Of a stretch of 64,000 nucleotides of DNA, positions 54,679-64,000 are shown in pieces; positions within the stretch are counted from its first letter, which is position 1, and the number at the start of each line of letters is the position of its first letter. Source of the stretch: Macrobrachium rosenbergii (taxonomy: Eukaryota > Arthropoda > Malacostraca > Decapoda > Palaemonidae). The stretch lies in the NCBI RefSeq assembly GCF_040412425.1, contig NC_089781.1, forward strand, positions 47,507,175-47,571,174, read 5' to 3'. The position numbers and the translations under genes were made by a program. A model generated the notes under the pieces. That model was not told the DNA's origin. It saw only the letters and a list, made by a program, of their open reading frames with translations, and made no database searches.

Positions 54679-55148
54679 TATTCAGTGCGTGCATAATTCA
54701 CCAGTTTCTCCCAGACTCCCTGCTCTTAGTTCACTTCATACCATTAATCAAAAACAAGCTAAAGGATGCAGCTGACCATGGCAATTATCGGCCGTCTGCA
54801 ATTATTACAACTGCGTCAAAGATGCTCGAGTTATTTCTTCTAGTGGGACTTCTCCCCTTTCTACACACCACAGATAACCAGTTCGGATTTAAAGCAAACC
54901 ACTCAATCGACACCTACAGCTGCACCCTGAAAGAATTGCTTAACTATTACCTATCATCAGCCTCTCCTGTAATCATATGTTTTGTAGATGTGAGGAAAGC
55001 ATTTGACAGAGTAAACTACTTGAAGCTGCACAAAAGAGGTACACCTCTATATTTAATTGGCACTTTATATTGCTGGTTCTCCACACAGCAATTCTGTGTT
55101 AAATGGGGTTTACGTTGTACACCTTCGGCTCCCTCAACGGGCTCCGAC
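54679..55148 (+). pseudogene. LINE ORF2 reverse transcriptase (right piece)
   Basis: Continues from 50594 after the second TATT: PLIKNKLKDAADHGNYRPSA, IITTASKMLELFL, TTDNQFGFKANHSIDTYSCT, CFVDVRKAFDRVNYLKLH, then GTLYCWFSTQQFCVKWG. FVDVRKAFD carries the first catalytic Asp. The protein breaks off near 55140 at the Copia LTR; the FADD part is not in the window. Confidence 0.85.
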
Positions 55149-55268
55149 TTTTATAGTGGTTATATGTTTTAGTTATATGTGATATTCTTCGTTAATTCTT
55201 CTACATCCCTTTTTCATTCTTTCTACCTTCTTGTGTCGGAGTAATAAGAACACACGTCTCCCTTGTTA
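55149..55268 (-). repeat. Copia 3' LTR
   Basis: TTTTATAGTGGTTATATG to CTCCCTTGTTA. Matches 63797-63920 with small differences (GGAGTAATAAGAACACA in both); similarity ends on both sides at these points. The exact terminal bases are uncertain. Confidence 0.7.
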
Positions 55269-55899
55269 TTCCGTCTCGCCCTTTGGGACGGGCACGGTTG
55301 AGCTATATTTAAAATAAGATTATAAAAGAGATAAAACTGAGAATCATATGTTTAGACTAATACTTTAACACCTCTCCTCGATAAACAGTTTTGTTATAAC
55401 CTGAGTAAAGACAAAAGTTATAAAAAAATTATATAAGAAATGTTTTGCATTGGCATTACAAACAAAATATTCCAATCGAGCACACCCACACAAACATTTA
55501 AGTATATATATCAAAAGACATATAAGCACACGGATATGATGCTGTAATAAAATGATTTGCTTAAGCATCAAATATAGACAGTTAACAACAAAGAAAATAT
55601 TCTCAGCAAATGCAGATACCTAAGTACACGAAACGACATGTAAGTACACAAAAATAAGATGAATACAATGCTGTAATAAAATTATTGATCCGATTAGAGT
55701 CAAACATTTGCAGTTTACAGTAACACTTGAACTAGTAAACAATCAAGGGTATAATATGCAAACAATGCGTATTAGTAATAGAATAAGTAAACTACAATTT
55801 TGCATTGCAAAAAAATTGGCAAATATGTACTTACAAATTTGACAATAATATAACCATTATTTGGTATAAGTGACGAGTAAGATATTGTCTAAATCAATG
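55269..55899. other. Copia 3' untranslated region
   Basis: AT-rich, no gene. CGTCTCGCCCTTTGGGACGG near 55276-55297 forms a small GC-rich inverted repeat. Confidence 0.4.
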
Positions 55900-56849
55900 G
55901 CACTTTTACATGCAGACACAGTCCCAACTTAGCGATTAGTTCTTGGGTCCTCTCTGCACGGATGATCTTTGTAAGGAGATCAGCCAAATTTTTCTTTGAT
56001 GGAACGTACTTGATGATGATTTTTCTCAGGTTGATTTGCTCTAGTACAAAGTGTTTTTGGGGGTCAATGTGCTTTAATCTCTCAGAGCAATGAACATCAT
56101 TTGCTAAGGCTATGGCACCCTGATTGTCAACATTTATTTCTGTTGGTTTGTCAACAAGATTCTTGAATCCAATTTCCCAAAACCGTTTTCTGAAATCAAC
56201 TACTTCTCTTGTTGCTTCACAAGTGCTATGTACTCTGCTTCATTTGTTGAGAGTTTAGTTATTCTCTGCTTCCACCTTCTCCACGATATTGGTCCACCTG
56301 ATAGAATTATTACAAATCCAGTGATGGATTTTCTTCCATCATGATCATTTGCATGGTCTGCATCCACCCATGCTGTTAGATGTTCTTGACTTTTTTGGTA
56401 GCAAATGAGTCTCTTGAGATATCGTAGCAGATGTTTTGCATTCTTTCTGGCACAGTGCTCCAGTGACAAAAGGAATGTCAGGTTTAGTGCAATTTACTAG
56501 GTGTAATAAGCTACCAGTGATTCCTCTGTAATCTGTTGCACTACATTTTCCATCTTCTGAGACTTTTTGTCTAAAATTTAGGGCTAACGGGATTGACAAC
56601 CCTTTTGATTTATCAAGATTTTGATTTATCAGCACTTCTTGAATGTAGTCTCTCTGATGGATCAGAACTGTTGATGCATCTTCTCTTACGTATTTAATGG
56701 AAATAATATTTGATGGCTCTCTTAGATCTTTTATGGCATAATAATTCATGAATTCTTTTTTGAAATACGTCACATCTTCTGAATTTTCAACAATGATGAA
56801 ATCATTTACATGAACTCCAAATGTTGTTTTTGCTTCATTATAGTAGATG
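55900..56849 (-). pseudogene. Copia RT (second half) and RNase H
   Basis: Reads from 56849: IYYNEAKTTFGVHVNDFIIV, with the box HVND where copia elements have YVDD (Asn codon at 56804-56806). Then IKDLREPSNIISIKYVREDA, YRGITGSLLHLVNCTKPDIP. RNase H follows after a shift: AWVDADHANDHDGRKSITGF, STNEAEYIALVK, then INVDNQGAIALANDVHCSER and YVPSKKNLADLLTKI to about 55910. RNase H acidic residues are kept. The upstream half of RT is at 61898-62269. Confidence 0.87.
56846..56849. repeat. G4 target-site duplication GATG, left copy
   Basis: GATG directly before TGTAAAG and again at 61898-61901 after the 3' LTR. Four bases as for CsRn1-type Gypsy elements. Confidence 0.85.
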
Positions 56850-57274
56850 TGTAAAGTCACCAAATCGGCGCCAGGATAGTGTTTCGGCGGCGCCATTAAT
56901 TAAGTCTCCGCTGAGCTTGTTTTCTTTGGTGACTTCCCGTTTTCTTCAAGCTCAATTAGTCACGCCTAAAACGTGCCAGGTCACGCATTTTAATCATTTT
57001 TACTTTATGGTATTTATACGAATGTCACACATTGTGTATCACATGTTTCTTCATTCACAGGCATCAAGACTGTATCTATATTGTAGCTCTGTATGTTTTG
57101 TATTGTAATTTGTACTCGTTCACTGCATATTATTGTTTATTGTTTCGACCTCAGGTCACAGTCAATTCCATTGTCTCTCACGGCCGGCGTCAGTCGGCCG
57201 CAGCAATATAAGCTGCCTGGATCTGTAATAAAGTAGCAGTAACTTTTACCTGCTCGTTTCTTTGACACCTTACA
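56850..57274 (+). repeat. G4 5' LTR (family B)
   Basis: 425 bp, TGTAAAGTCACC to CACCTTACA. Contains GACCTCAGGTCACAGTC, CAATATAAGC (57204-57213, TATA-like) and AATAAA (57227-57232). Confidence 0.92.
57203..57232 (+). promoter_or_regulatory. G4 LTR promoter and poly(A) signal
   Basis: ATATAAGC at about 57206-57213 and AATAAA at 57227-57232; the same pair is in the 3' LTR (61830-61856). Confidence 0.55.
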
Positions 57275-57275
57275 G

Positions 57276-57293
57276 TGGTGACCCCCGGAGTAT
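57276..57293 (+). promoter_or_regulatory. G4 primer-binding site
   Basis: TGGTGACCCCCGGAGTAT one base after the LTR. The first ten bases fit the 3' end of tRNA-Trp (inferred). Confidence 0.6.
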
Positions 57294-57505
57294 CCCGGAG
57301 CCATTAGCGGACTCACACGGCGACTCAGTCTTGGCTCCAGGATTTCTCCAAAACGCTCTTAGCGGCCTAAACACGGCGCTGTAACCAGCGTTTGAGCGTG
57401 CTGACTCGTCGGCGTACCCCACCAGCGTCACTAGCGGAACCACACGCGCACGAAAGTGCGTACTGACGCGAGTACCCCACTCCCAGTAAGGGGTCAGGAG
57501 CGAGC

Positions 57506-58400
57506 ATGGACGCGGATATCCCCTCCTTCATGCAGTTAAACGCGACCCGCGGACTCCGAGGTTTACCTACCTCCCATCACAGCGCGCCCGCCCCGCATCG
57601 AGGCCCTCCCGCAACTCCACACCAGCCCGAACACACGACGGCCGGGCAACACAATCGCGGGCGCCCTCACCGTAAAGCTGCCGCCCGTTTACGCGGGGAA
57701 TCCATCGATGTGGCTGCGCAGGGTGGAGAGCCACTTCAGAATCGCGGACCTCACGGACGAAATCCTACAGGCCGACACAGTGCTCAACGCCCTTCCGAGG
57801 ACGTGTACAGAAAACTCATCTCGCGAGTACCAAACACACCCTCACATACAGCACCACAAAAAGTTCCTCCTCGAAGCTTGCTCCCTGCCCATCGCCGAGC
57901 GGGCCGCCTGCCTATCGACCTTGCCAATAATCCACGCCACGACCTCAATCCAAGAGATGCTTGGGGCATGGTCGAGATCTCCTGTCAATACCAGACTTGG
58001 GTGGCACAAACAAGCGGCAGGAGATAAGCTTCATACGGGAAATCTACCTTCGCCAACTCCTCCCGGAAGTACGCAACCAGATCGCTCACCCCTACACCAT
58101 GCCTGTCGAGGACCTCAGAGGCGGCACAACACCTCACAGACTCCGTCAAGGCTTCACAGCGGCTAAAACGGCCACACAGCCGGTCAGCTCCGATCCAGCC
58201 CGAAGAGGACGTAGAGCAGCCCGTCAACGCCATCGCCAACAGACGTCCACCGAACCACAGCAGACGGAGGTCCCGGGCTTCTGTCGCTACCACAAGTGGT
58301 TCGGAAAGGACGCCCAAACTGCCTGCCGCCCTGCTCGTTCAACCGTTCAAAAAACGGGGTGGCGCGGCCAGCAGGACAGGCCGCCATGGCAGCCGAAGAA
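57506..58400 (+). pseudogene. G4 gag
   Basis: Starts at 57506 (MDADIPSFMQLNATRGLRGL). After a frame change comes AVKLPPFTRGIHRCG-like sequence (57672-57720) and WLRRVESHFRIADLTDEILQ. Then, in shifting frames, VYRKLISRVPNTPS, EACSLPIAERAA, SFIREIYLRQLLPEVRNQIA and PYTMPVEDLRG. The zinc region near 58280-58340 reads CRYHKWFGKDAQTACRPA, a CCHC-like motif. Four or five indels; without them a capsid-nucleocapsid protein of normal CsRn1 size. Confidence 0.85.
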
Positions 58401-61400
58401 CCCAGGGCCTCAAAACAGTAGGTTTACGTCCAGCGACACCGTCTCCGGCAGGATGATGCTGGTCGACACAGGAGCCTTTAAGTCGGTCTTCCCAGCATCC
58501 AGAGAGGACCGCAACCAGACACCAGACCCGGCCGCCTTCCTGACGGCCGCCAACGGAACCCCATCCTCTCCTACGGCACCAGGCTCCTGTCGATCTCCAT
58601 CCTTGGCCAGAGTTACTCCTGGGACTTCATCGTCGCGACGAGGAACCCCAATCCTGGGGCCGATTTTCTGGCGCACTTCGGCCTGCTAGTCGACGTGGGG
58701 CGCAAGCGCCTCCCGATACCGACTCCTGCCGGTCTCTCCCGTTAACGGCGGACCCAGACCCACCATCAGCGCCGTCGCCCACCACCAGTATGCACACCTT
58801 CTGTCGGAGTTCCTGAGGTATTTTAAACCCGAGCCGCCAAGTCCCCGGGCCCCAGCCAAGCACGGCATATACCACCATATAGTGACTAAAGGGCCCCCGA
58901 CACATGCGAAGTTCCGCAGGCTCCCCCCTCAGCGCCTTCAGGAGGCGAAAAAAGCATTCGCGGAGATGGAACAGATGGGCATCTGCAGGAAAGCCTCCAG
59001 TCCATGGGCCTCCCCTCCACATGGTGCAGAAACCGGACGGCTCCTGGAGACCCCAAGTGCGACTACAGGCGGCTCAACATTGCAACAGAGCCCGACCACT
59101 ACCCTCTACCCAATATGCAAGACCTCACGGCCTCCTTTCACGGGGCCAAAATATTCACTAAATTGGACCTTCTTAAATCTTATTTCCAGGTACCTGTTGC
59201 GCCAGAGGACATACCAAAGACAGCCATCATCACGCCCTTCGGGTCCTATGTGTTCGCCTTCTCCACCTTTGGGCTGAGGAACGCCGGGCCACCTTCCAGC
59301 GGCTCATGGACAGCATCCTGGGGACCTAAAATTCTGCGTCTGCTACGTCGACGACATTCTCATATTTTCCAGGTCTCACAGCGAACACCAGAGGCACATC
59401 AAAGCAGTCCTCCAGCGCCTCCAAGAAAACGGCCTCGTCGTCCGTTTTGACAAGTGTACCTTCGGCGTCCAGAAAGCAGAATTCCTGGGTCACGAGGTGT
59501 CTCCAACAGGCGTCCGCCCTCTTACATCGAAAGTGGCAGCCGTAGCCAAGTTCCCGACACCCACCTCCATCAAGGCCGTCCAGGAGTTCCTTGGGATGGT
59601 AAACTTCTACAGGCGGTTCATCCCGGGATCGCGACACCACGGCCCCCTGACGGAAGTCCTAAAAGGTCAACCGAAGTCCCTGTCTTGGGGACCCAGCCAG
59701 CAGGCCTTTTCCTGACGAAGGTCGCCCTCACCAAGGCAACCGCCTTGGCACACCAGGATCCCAAGGCTCCTCCAGCTGACGACAGACGCCAGTAACGTTG
59801 CCTGCGGTGCTGTTCTGGAGCAAATCATCAACGGCGCCCCCAGCCCATCGCCTTCTTCAGCAAGAAGTTCAGTCCCCGCAGAGTCCCGCTACAGCACCTT
59901 CGACAGGGGAACTCTGCGCGATGTACCGCGCAGTTCGGCACTTCAAGTTCCTCCTGGAGGGACGCCTTCACAATCTTCACAGACCACCAGCCACTGGTTC
60001 ACGCCTTCACGAAGCAGGGGGACGCATGGTCTTCCAGACAGCAGCGCCACCTCTCAGCCATAGCCGAATTTACCTGTTCCGTCAGGTACCTCCCGGCAAG
60101 AAAAATCCCGTAGCAGACGCCCTCTCCAGAGTCGAGTTGAACGCAGTGCAGCTTGGTGTAGATTACCAGGACCTTGCCAGAGAACAGGCCGCTGACCCAG
60201 AAACCCCAGCATACCGCACCGCCATCACATCCCTCAAGTGGCGGGACGTGACCCTCGCCCCCGAGGCCCCAGCCTGCTCTGTGACATCAGCACAGGCCAG
60301 CCCCGCCCTTTGGTTCCAGCCTCACGCCGCCGCCAGGTATTCGACATCATTCACGGCCTCTCACCCCCTCCGGCAGGACCACGCCAAACTGCTTTCAAAA
60401 AGTTCGTCTGGCACGGGGTGCAAAAGGACGCCACAGCCTGGGCAAAACAGTGCCTGCAGTGCCAGACCAGTAAAGTGGGTCGTCACACGCAGTCGGGGGT
60501 AGGCGAGTTCCCACAGCCAGGGCGCCGCCGGCCACATCCACATCGACGTCGTCGGGCCCCTTCCCCATCAGGCGGATCCAGATACTCCTCACGGTGGTAG
60601 ACCGTTCGACGAGGTGGCCCGGCCACACCCATGCAAGAAGCCACCGCCAGCGGCGTGCGCTGAGGCCCTGCTCTCCAGTTGGGTTAGCCGCCGGCGCCCC
60701 AGACCACATCACAACCGACAGGGCCCGCTTTCCTCTCCGAGTTGTGGTCTGCCTGGCTCAACTGCTGGGAACCACGCACCACACCACCACAGCGCATAAC
60801 CCAGCGGCCTGGTTGAACGGTTCCACAGGTCTCAAAGTCATCCCTCGCGGCCCGCTGCACCCGAGGACTGGAAACATCAGCTGCCGTGGGTCCTCCTCGG
60901 GTTGAGACCGCCCCAGAGCCGACGGCACCCCATCCGCAGCTGAACAAACCTATGGGGAACCCCTCGTGGTGCCGGGAGAGCTCGTGACGGATGAACGCCA
61001 CTCCCCATCTCTGCAGAGGCTCCGCGACATGGCGGCAAGTTCGCCTTTGCAGGCGCTCATACATCGACAAAGCAACCACCTTCATGCCGCCACAGCTGTC
61101 ATCCGCCACCCACGTCTTCGTCAGAGTCGACGCCGTCCGTCCACCACTAACTAAGCCCTACAGGGGACCCTTCCGCGTGCTGGAGCGGAACAGCAAGGCG
61201 TTCAGCTGGCACTCCCAGGCAAGAACGACTGGGTTTCCAGACCGGCTAAAGCCCGCCTTCCTGTCGGAGGTCCCGGCAGCGACGCAGCACCCTTCCGCCC
61301 AAAACGCACTCCAGCACGCCCTCACCCCCGCGAAGCGCCGCCGCCAGGAAGGAACCGCCCAAACAGCAGCCTCACAGGCGGGAGGCCCCTCAGTTATCTT

Positions 61401-61473
61401 CAAGGAGCCACGGCACCTTCAGCGTCCCCCAGATACAGGGATTAATCAGACGCGTCCCTCGTCTTGGAGTATT
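58401..61473 (+). pseudogene. G4 pol: protease, RT, RNase H, integrase
   Basis: Protease MMLVDTGAFKSVFPAS (58455-58500) with the active-site DTG. RT: ASPWASPLHMVQKPDGSWRP (about 58990-59055), IATEPDHYPLPNMQDLTASF, FTKLDLLKSYFQVPVAPEDI, ITPFGSYVFAFSTFGLRNAG, CVCYVDDILIFSRS (59335-59375, intact), FLGHEVSPTGVRPL and VQEFLGMVNFYRRFIPG. RNase H: LTTDASNVACGAVLEQIING with one shift. Integrase: QCLQCQTSKVGRHTQSGVGE (zinc CxxC intact), TTDR-x-F (60715-60730) in a shifted frame, and a C-terminal module with HVFVRVDAVRPPLTKPYRGP (61100-61160) and RLKPAFL. Roughly ten single-base breaks. Confidence 0.88.
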
Positions 61474-61897
61474 TGTAAAAGTCACCAAATCGGCGCCAGG
61501 ATAGTGTTTCGGCGGCGCCATTAATTAAGTCTCCGCTGAGCTTGTTTTCTTTGGTGACTTCCCGTTTTCTTCAAGCTCAATTAGTCACGCCTAAAACGTG
61601 CCAGATCACGCATTTTAATCATTTTACTTTATGGTATTTATACGAATGTCACACATTGTGTATCACATGTTTCTTCATTCACAGCATCAAGACTGTATCT
61701 ATATTGTAGCTCTGTATGTTTTGTATTGTAATTTGTACTCGTTCACTGCATATTATTGTTTATTGTTTCGACCTCAGGTCACAGTCAATTCCATTGTCTC
61801 TCTCACGGCCCGGCGTCAGTCGGCCGCAATATAAGCTGCCTGGATCTGTAATAAAGTAGCAGTAACTTTTACCTGCTCGTTTCTTTGACACCTTACA
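61474..61897 (+). repeat. G4 3' LTR (family B)
   Basis: 424 bp, matches 56850-57274 with only a few indels and substitutions (extra A at 61480, one CT pair in the CTCTCTCACGG run, loss of one G). Confidence 0.92.
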
Positions 61898-62276
61898 GAT
61901 GCATCGGTCAAATTCAGATCTGATCATGCCCATTTTTGTCAACTTCTCGTTCAGTTCTTCATTTCAATTTCTACCGCTTTGAGGTAAGCCGTAGATACGT
62001 TTCTCCACTTGACAAACAAAATGTTTTCAGTTTGCAACTTCACATCCATTTGGTTGTTCCATAAATATGATTTCCTTGAATCCACTGTTTAGGTAGGCTG
62101 AATTTACGTCAAGCTGTTCAATAGACCATGAATTTTCAGCAGCTATGGCCAACAGCAGTCTAATACTTGATTTTCTCACTACAGGGACATAAGTCTCTGA
62201 CAGTGCATGTCCTAATCTTCTGCGCAGCAAATTCATTGTTGCTCTGTTCCCTGTAATTTCTGTCTTCATTCTTCTT
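61898..62276 (-). pseudogene. Copia RT, first half
   Basis: From 62276: MKTEITGNRATMNLLRRRLG, YVPVVRKSSIRLLLAIAAEN, then SWSIEQLDVNSAYLNSGFKE with the copia LDVxxAFLNG motif and first catalytic Asp. In another frame come QVEKRIYGLPQSGRNWNEEL and LTKMGMIRSEFDRCI at the G4 junction. Continues at 56849. Confidence 0.85.
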
Positions 62277-62700
62277 TAATTTTATTTCAGTTCCTTGGAT
62301 AATTTTCTTGGCTTTTCACTGATACATCTTTGCTGTTTCATTCCAGTATCCATTCACAAATACTTCTTTCACAAATTTCACTTATTTAACACCTTTGTAA
62401 GTAACTAACTTGAAAACTTTTCATAAAATCTTCTTTCAGACATCAAGTTTTGATCTAGTATAGTATATAGTATAGCATAGTATACTTCTTTTAAGGTTAA
62501 CTCATATTCACCATACTGGTCTTCCATTTTCATAATCACTTTTCCCTTCCCTAGAACTGAAGACTTCTTTCCATCACCCAACACTACGTTACCTGTGATG
62601 CTACTGTCAAACTTCAAAGTCAACAAGCATGTCTTTATGAGGTGTCATGTGATCACCAGCACCAGAATCCAAATTCCATATTAATTTGGAATTTTCTTCT
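62277..62700 (-). pseudogene. Copia protease and pre-integrase region; integrase deleted
   Basis: Near 62670-62640 reads NLDSGAGDHMTPHKDM, a DSGA active site as in copia proteases. Then (62626-62405) VVLGDGKKSSVLGKGKVIMK, YELTLKEVYYAILYTILDQN, LMSERRF, the segment between protease and integrase. The integrase core expected before RT is not found in the 130 bases that follow, so a deletion of roughly a kilobase is inferred. Confidence 0.8.
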
Positions 62701-63420
62701 TTCACTGATGACTTGTTCACAATTGCAGTCACTTTTTCTGTCTTTTGATTTTCATCTTAAATTACAGCAATAATTGCCTTTGTATTTATTTTGGTTTTGG
62801 CTACTTTTGCTGTTAGCTCCTCTTCCTCGGATTCACTTTCAGTTTTCATCACTGTCATATTGTGCTTCTTCCCTGACATTTTCTTCTTGCTTCTTTTATT
62901 TTGCAGTTACTTGCTATACACTATGTCCAGGCTGGCTACAAGCACAGCAGACAAATCTCTTGTCTTCTTCTTTCTTGTAGCCTCTTGCGTCATCTTCTCT
63001 TCTGTAATTTGTGCTTGAATTCCCACTTTCTTTTCTCGAATCTCTTCTGAAGCTTGTTATATAGACTGAAGATCCTCTTCTTTTCTTGCCTCTCCTCGTA
63101 AAGCAGTATTGACTTTACATTTTTGATATTCAACAAAATTTGATTCTTGGGAATATGTTTAAGACCACTAAGCACGAACACGGCTTACAACCGAGCCTCC
63201 AAATTTAGCCACTTCTCCTAAAGCTGCATTTACATCTCTGGCTAATCTGATTACACAGGCTATATATTCCCTCATAGACATTTCTTCAGTTTTTCTGCAT
63301 CTACACTGTTCTTCTATCACATCAACCATGTGGAATGTATCCATTTTTGTGTGGACATCACTCAAAATTTGCCTTTCCTTTTGCTTTCGTGAATTCGATG
63401 ATGTTATCCAAATTATCCAC
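62701..63420 (-). pseudogene. Copia gag with zinc knuckle
   Basis: 63365-63168: MSDVHTKMDTFHMVDVIEEQ, MREYIACVIRLARDVNAALG, a helical capsid-type sequence. Then 63181-62990 LKHIPKNQILLNIKNVKSIL, EKKRIFSLYNKLQKRFEKRK, and at about 62990-62920 DKRFVCCACSQPGHSV, a CxxC-x4-H zinc knuckle. Frame breaks between the pieces. Confidence 0.75.
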
Positions 63421-63782
63421 TCTTTGTGTGATATAGGCTAACTGGGTGCGTCTTTATTTCTTTGATGCAGTTGCGTCCAGTCGCCTTGATCTTCAGAGTA
63501 TCCTGGATCTACACATTCCCACCATTTTTTCTGGGTGAGCGCGGCTCTAGTTCTCTTCGCACAATGGAAATCATTTGATTCACCCAGAATTTCGTCTTTT
63601 TTCTCTCTCTGTCTTGGGCCACCATTTTGTGTATCTCGCTACATCACCACACCATAGTCGTCACGGCGTAGTGGGTCCTGGGCGTACTGCTCAATGTCGT
63701 TTGACTTTTTAACAAAGTTTTTCGCCTTGTTTTTACAACACTTATTTCACCCTTCGCTCACTTGCTGCGCTCTGGGAGTATC
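63421..63782. other. Copia gag N-terminus and leader, weak
   Basis: On the minus strand the region between primer site and gag. KKWWECVDPGYSEDQGDWTQ-like reading (63540-63450) is probably the gag start; otherwise no clear signal. Confidence 0.4.
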
Positions 63783-63796
63783 CTGGGCCCATAACC
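63783..63796 (-). promoter_or_regulatory. Copia primer-binding site, initiator tRNA-Met type
   Basis: Minus-strand GGTTATGGGCCCAG directly after the LTR is the complement of the anticodon stem-loop of eukaryotic initiator tRNA-Met (CUGGGCCCAUAACC). Priming by an internal tRNA fragment is known for Drosophila copia and related elements. Confidence 0.75.
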
Positions 63797-63920
63797 TTTT
63801 ATAGTGGTTATGTTTTAGTTATGTGTGATATTCTTTGTTAATTCGACTTCTCCTACATTCCTTTTACATTCTTTCTACCTTCCTGAGTTGGAGTAATAAG
63901 AACACAGGTCTTCCTTGTAA
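63797..63920 (-). repeat. Copia 5' LTR
   Basis: Right-hand copy of 55149-55268; ends near CTTCCTTGTAA, after which similarity stops. Confidence 0.7.
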
Positions 63921-64000
63921 GGGTTTTATTGTCCAACTAAGTAGAGTCTACAATCTCACCCTAGGGGGTAGGTATGTTTACATTTTGGTATGTGGATGAC
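63921..64000. other. Right flank of Copia
   Basis: Eighty bases to the window end. The interrupted LINE should resume here, but I could not recognise a reverse transcriptase motif in so short a piece. Confidence 0.35.

Larger units (their letters stand above)
56850..61897 (+). mobile_element. G4: full-length CsRn1-like Gypsy retrotransposon in Copia
   Basis: 5,048 bp with near-identical LTRs (56850-57274 and 61474-61897), a GATG target duplication and a full gag-pol order. All catalytic signatures I can find are intact (protease DTG, RT YVDD, integrase zinc finger and TTDR). Frame breaks are mostly single-base gains or losses in G or C runs. Because the LTRs are almost identical, the insertion is recent and some breaks may be sequencing errors. 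Confidence 0.93.
55149..63920 (-). mobile_element. Ty1/copia retrotransposon (GalEa-like), split by G4
   Basis: Minus-strand element with short LTRs (55149-55268 on the left, 63797 to about 63920 on the right) and gag, protease, RT and RNase H in copia order. Without G4 it is about 3.7 kb. The integrase is largely missing between the pre-integrase and RT pieces. The primer site matches an internal part of initiator tRNA-Met. Short LTRs, this primer site and a crustacean-like context suggest the GalEa lineage (from memory, not checked). It lies in the LINE reverse transcriptase. Confidence 0.82.

Overview
The window looks like intergenic chromatin from an animal genome, most likely a decapod crustacean. 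This is inference from the repeat mix: DIRS-type tyrosine-recombinase (YR) retrotransposons, a CsRn1-like Gypsy lineage, a short-LTR Ty1/copia element primed like GalEa, a P-element (THAP9-like) transposon and a tRNA-derived SINE. I found no convincing host protein-coding gene, rRNA, true tRNA, CRISPR array or bacterial feature. Nearly every coding signal is a decayed transposon gene broken by stops and frameshifts. Some of the single-base breaks lie in elements with near-identical LTRs and could be sequence errors.

Bases 1-34051 are a nest of six minus-strand DIRS-like elements, named YR1 to YR6 from outermost inwards. YR1 survives as gag at 1-88 and from about 33290 to 34051. Inside it lie YR2 (91-8051) and YR3 (8052 to about 33287) head to tail. 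YR3 is split twice, by YR4 (8318-14650) and by YR5 (14940-27363). YR5 is in turn split by YR6 (15207-21371). Each autonomous-type element reads, on the minus strand, gag with a Cys cluster, reverse transcriptase, RNase H plus linker, and tyrosine recombinase. The left arms are 260-300 bp fold-backs, followed by a short tract Z that is the reverse complement of the extreme right end. YR4 sits in YR3, and YR6 in YR5, at the same structural point: the fold-back/Z boundary. A SINE with a perfect 13-bp target duplication lies in YR3.

Bases 34052-36271 hold a 796-bp unit with perfect 23-bp inverted ends, an unassigned stretch and a (TA)n microsatellite of about 190 bp.

Bases 36272-64000 are a second nest. 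Gypsy copy G1 (36272-42210) has a P-like DNA transposon in its 5' LTR and lacks its 3' end. A non-LTR (LINE) background carries G2 (43461-48425) in ORF1, G3 (50595-54678, TATT duplication) in its reverse transcriptase, and a minus-strand Copia element (55149 to about 63920). Copia is itself split by G4 (56850-61897, GATG duplication), which looks like the youngest insertion.

How the parts work together: all recognised proteins belong to retro- or DNA-transposition (capsid, protease, reverse transcriptase, RNase H, integrase or recombinase, transposase). The order of events can be read from which element interrupts which.
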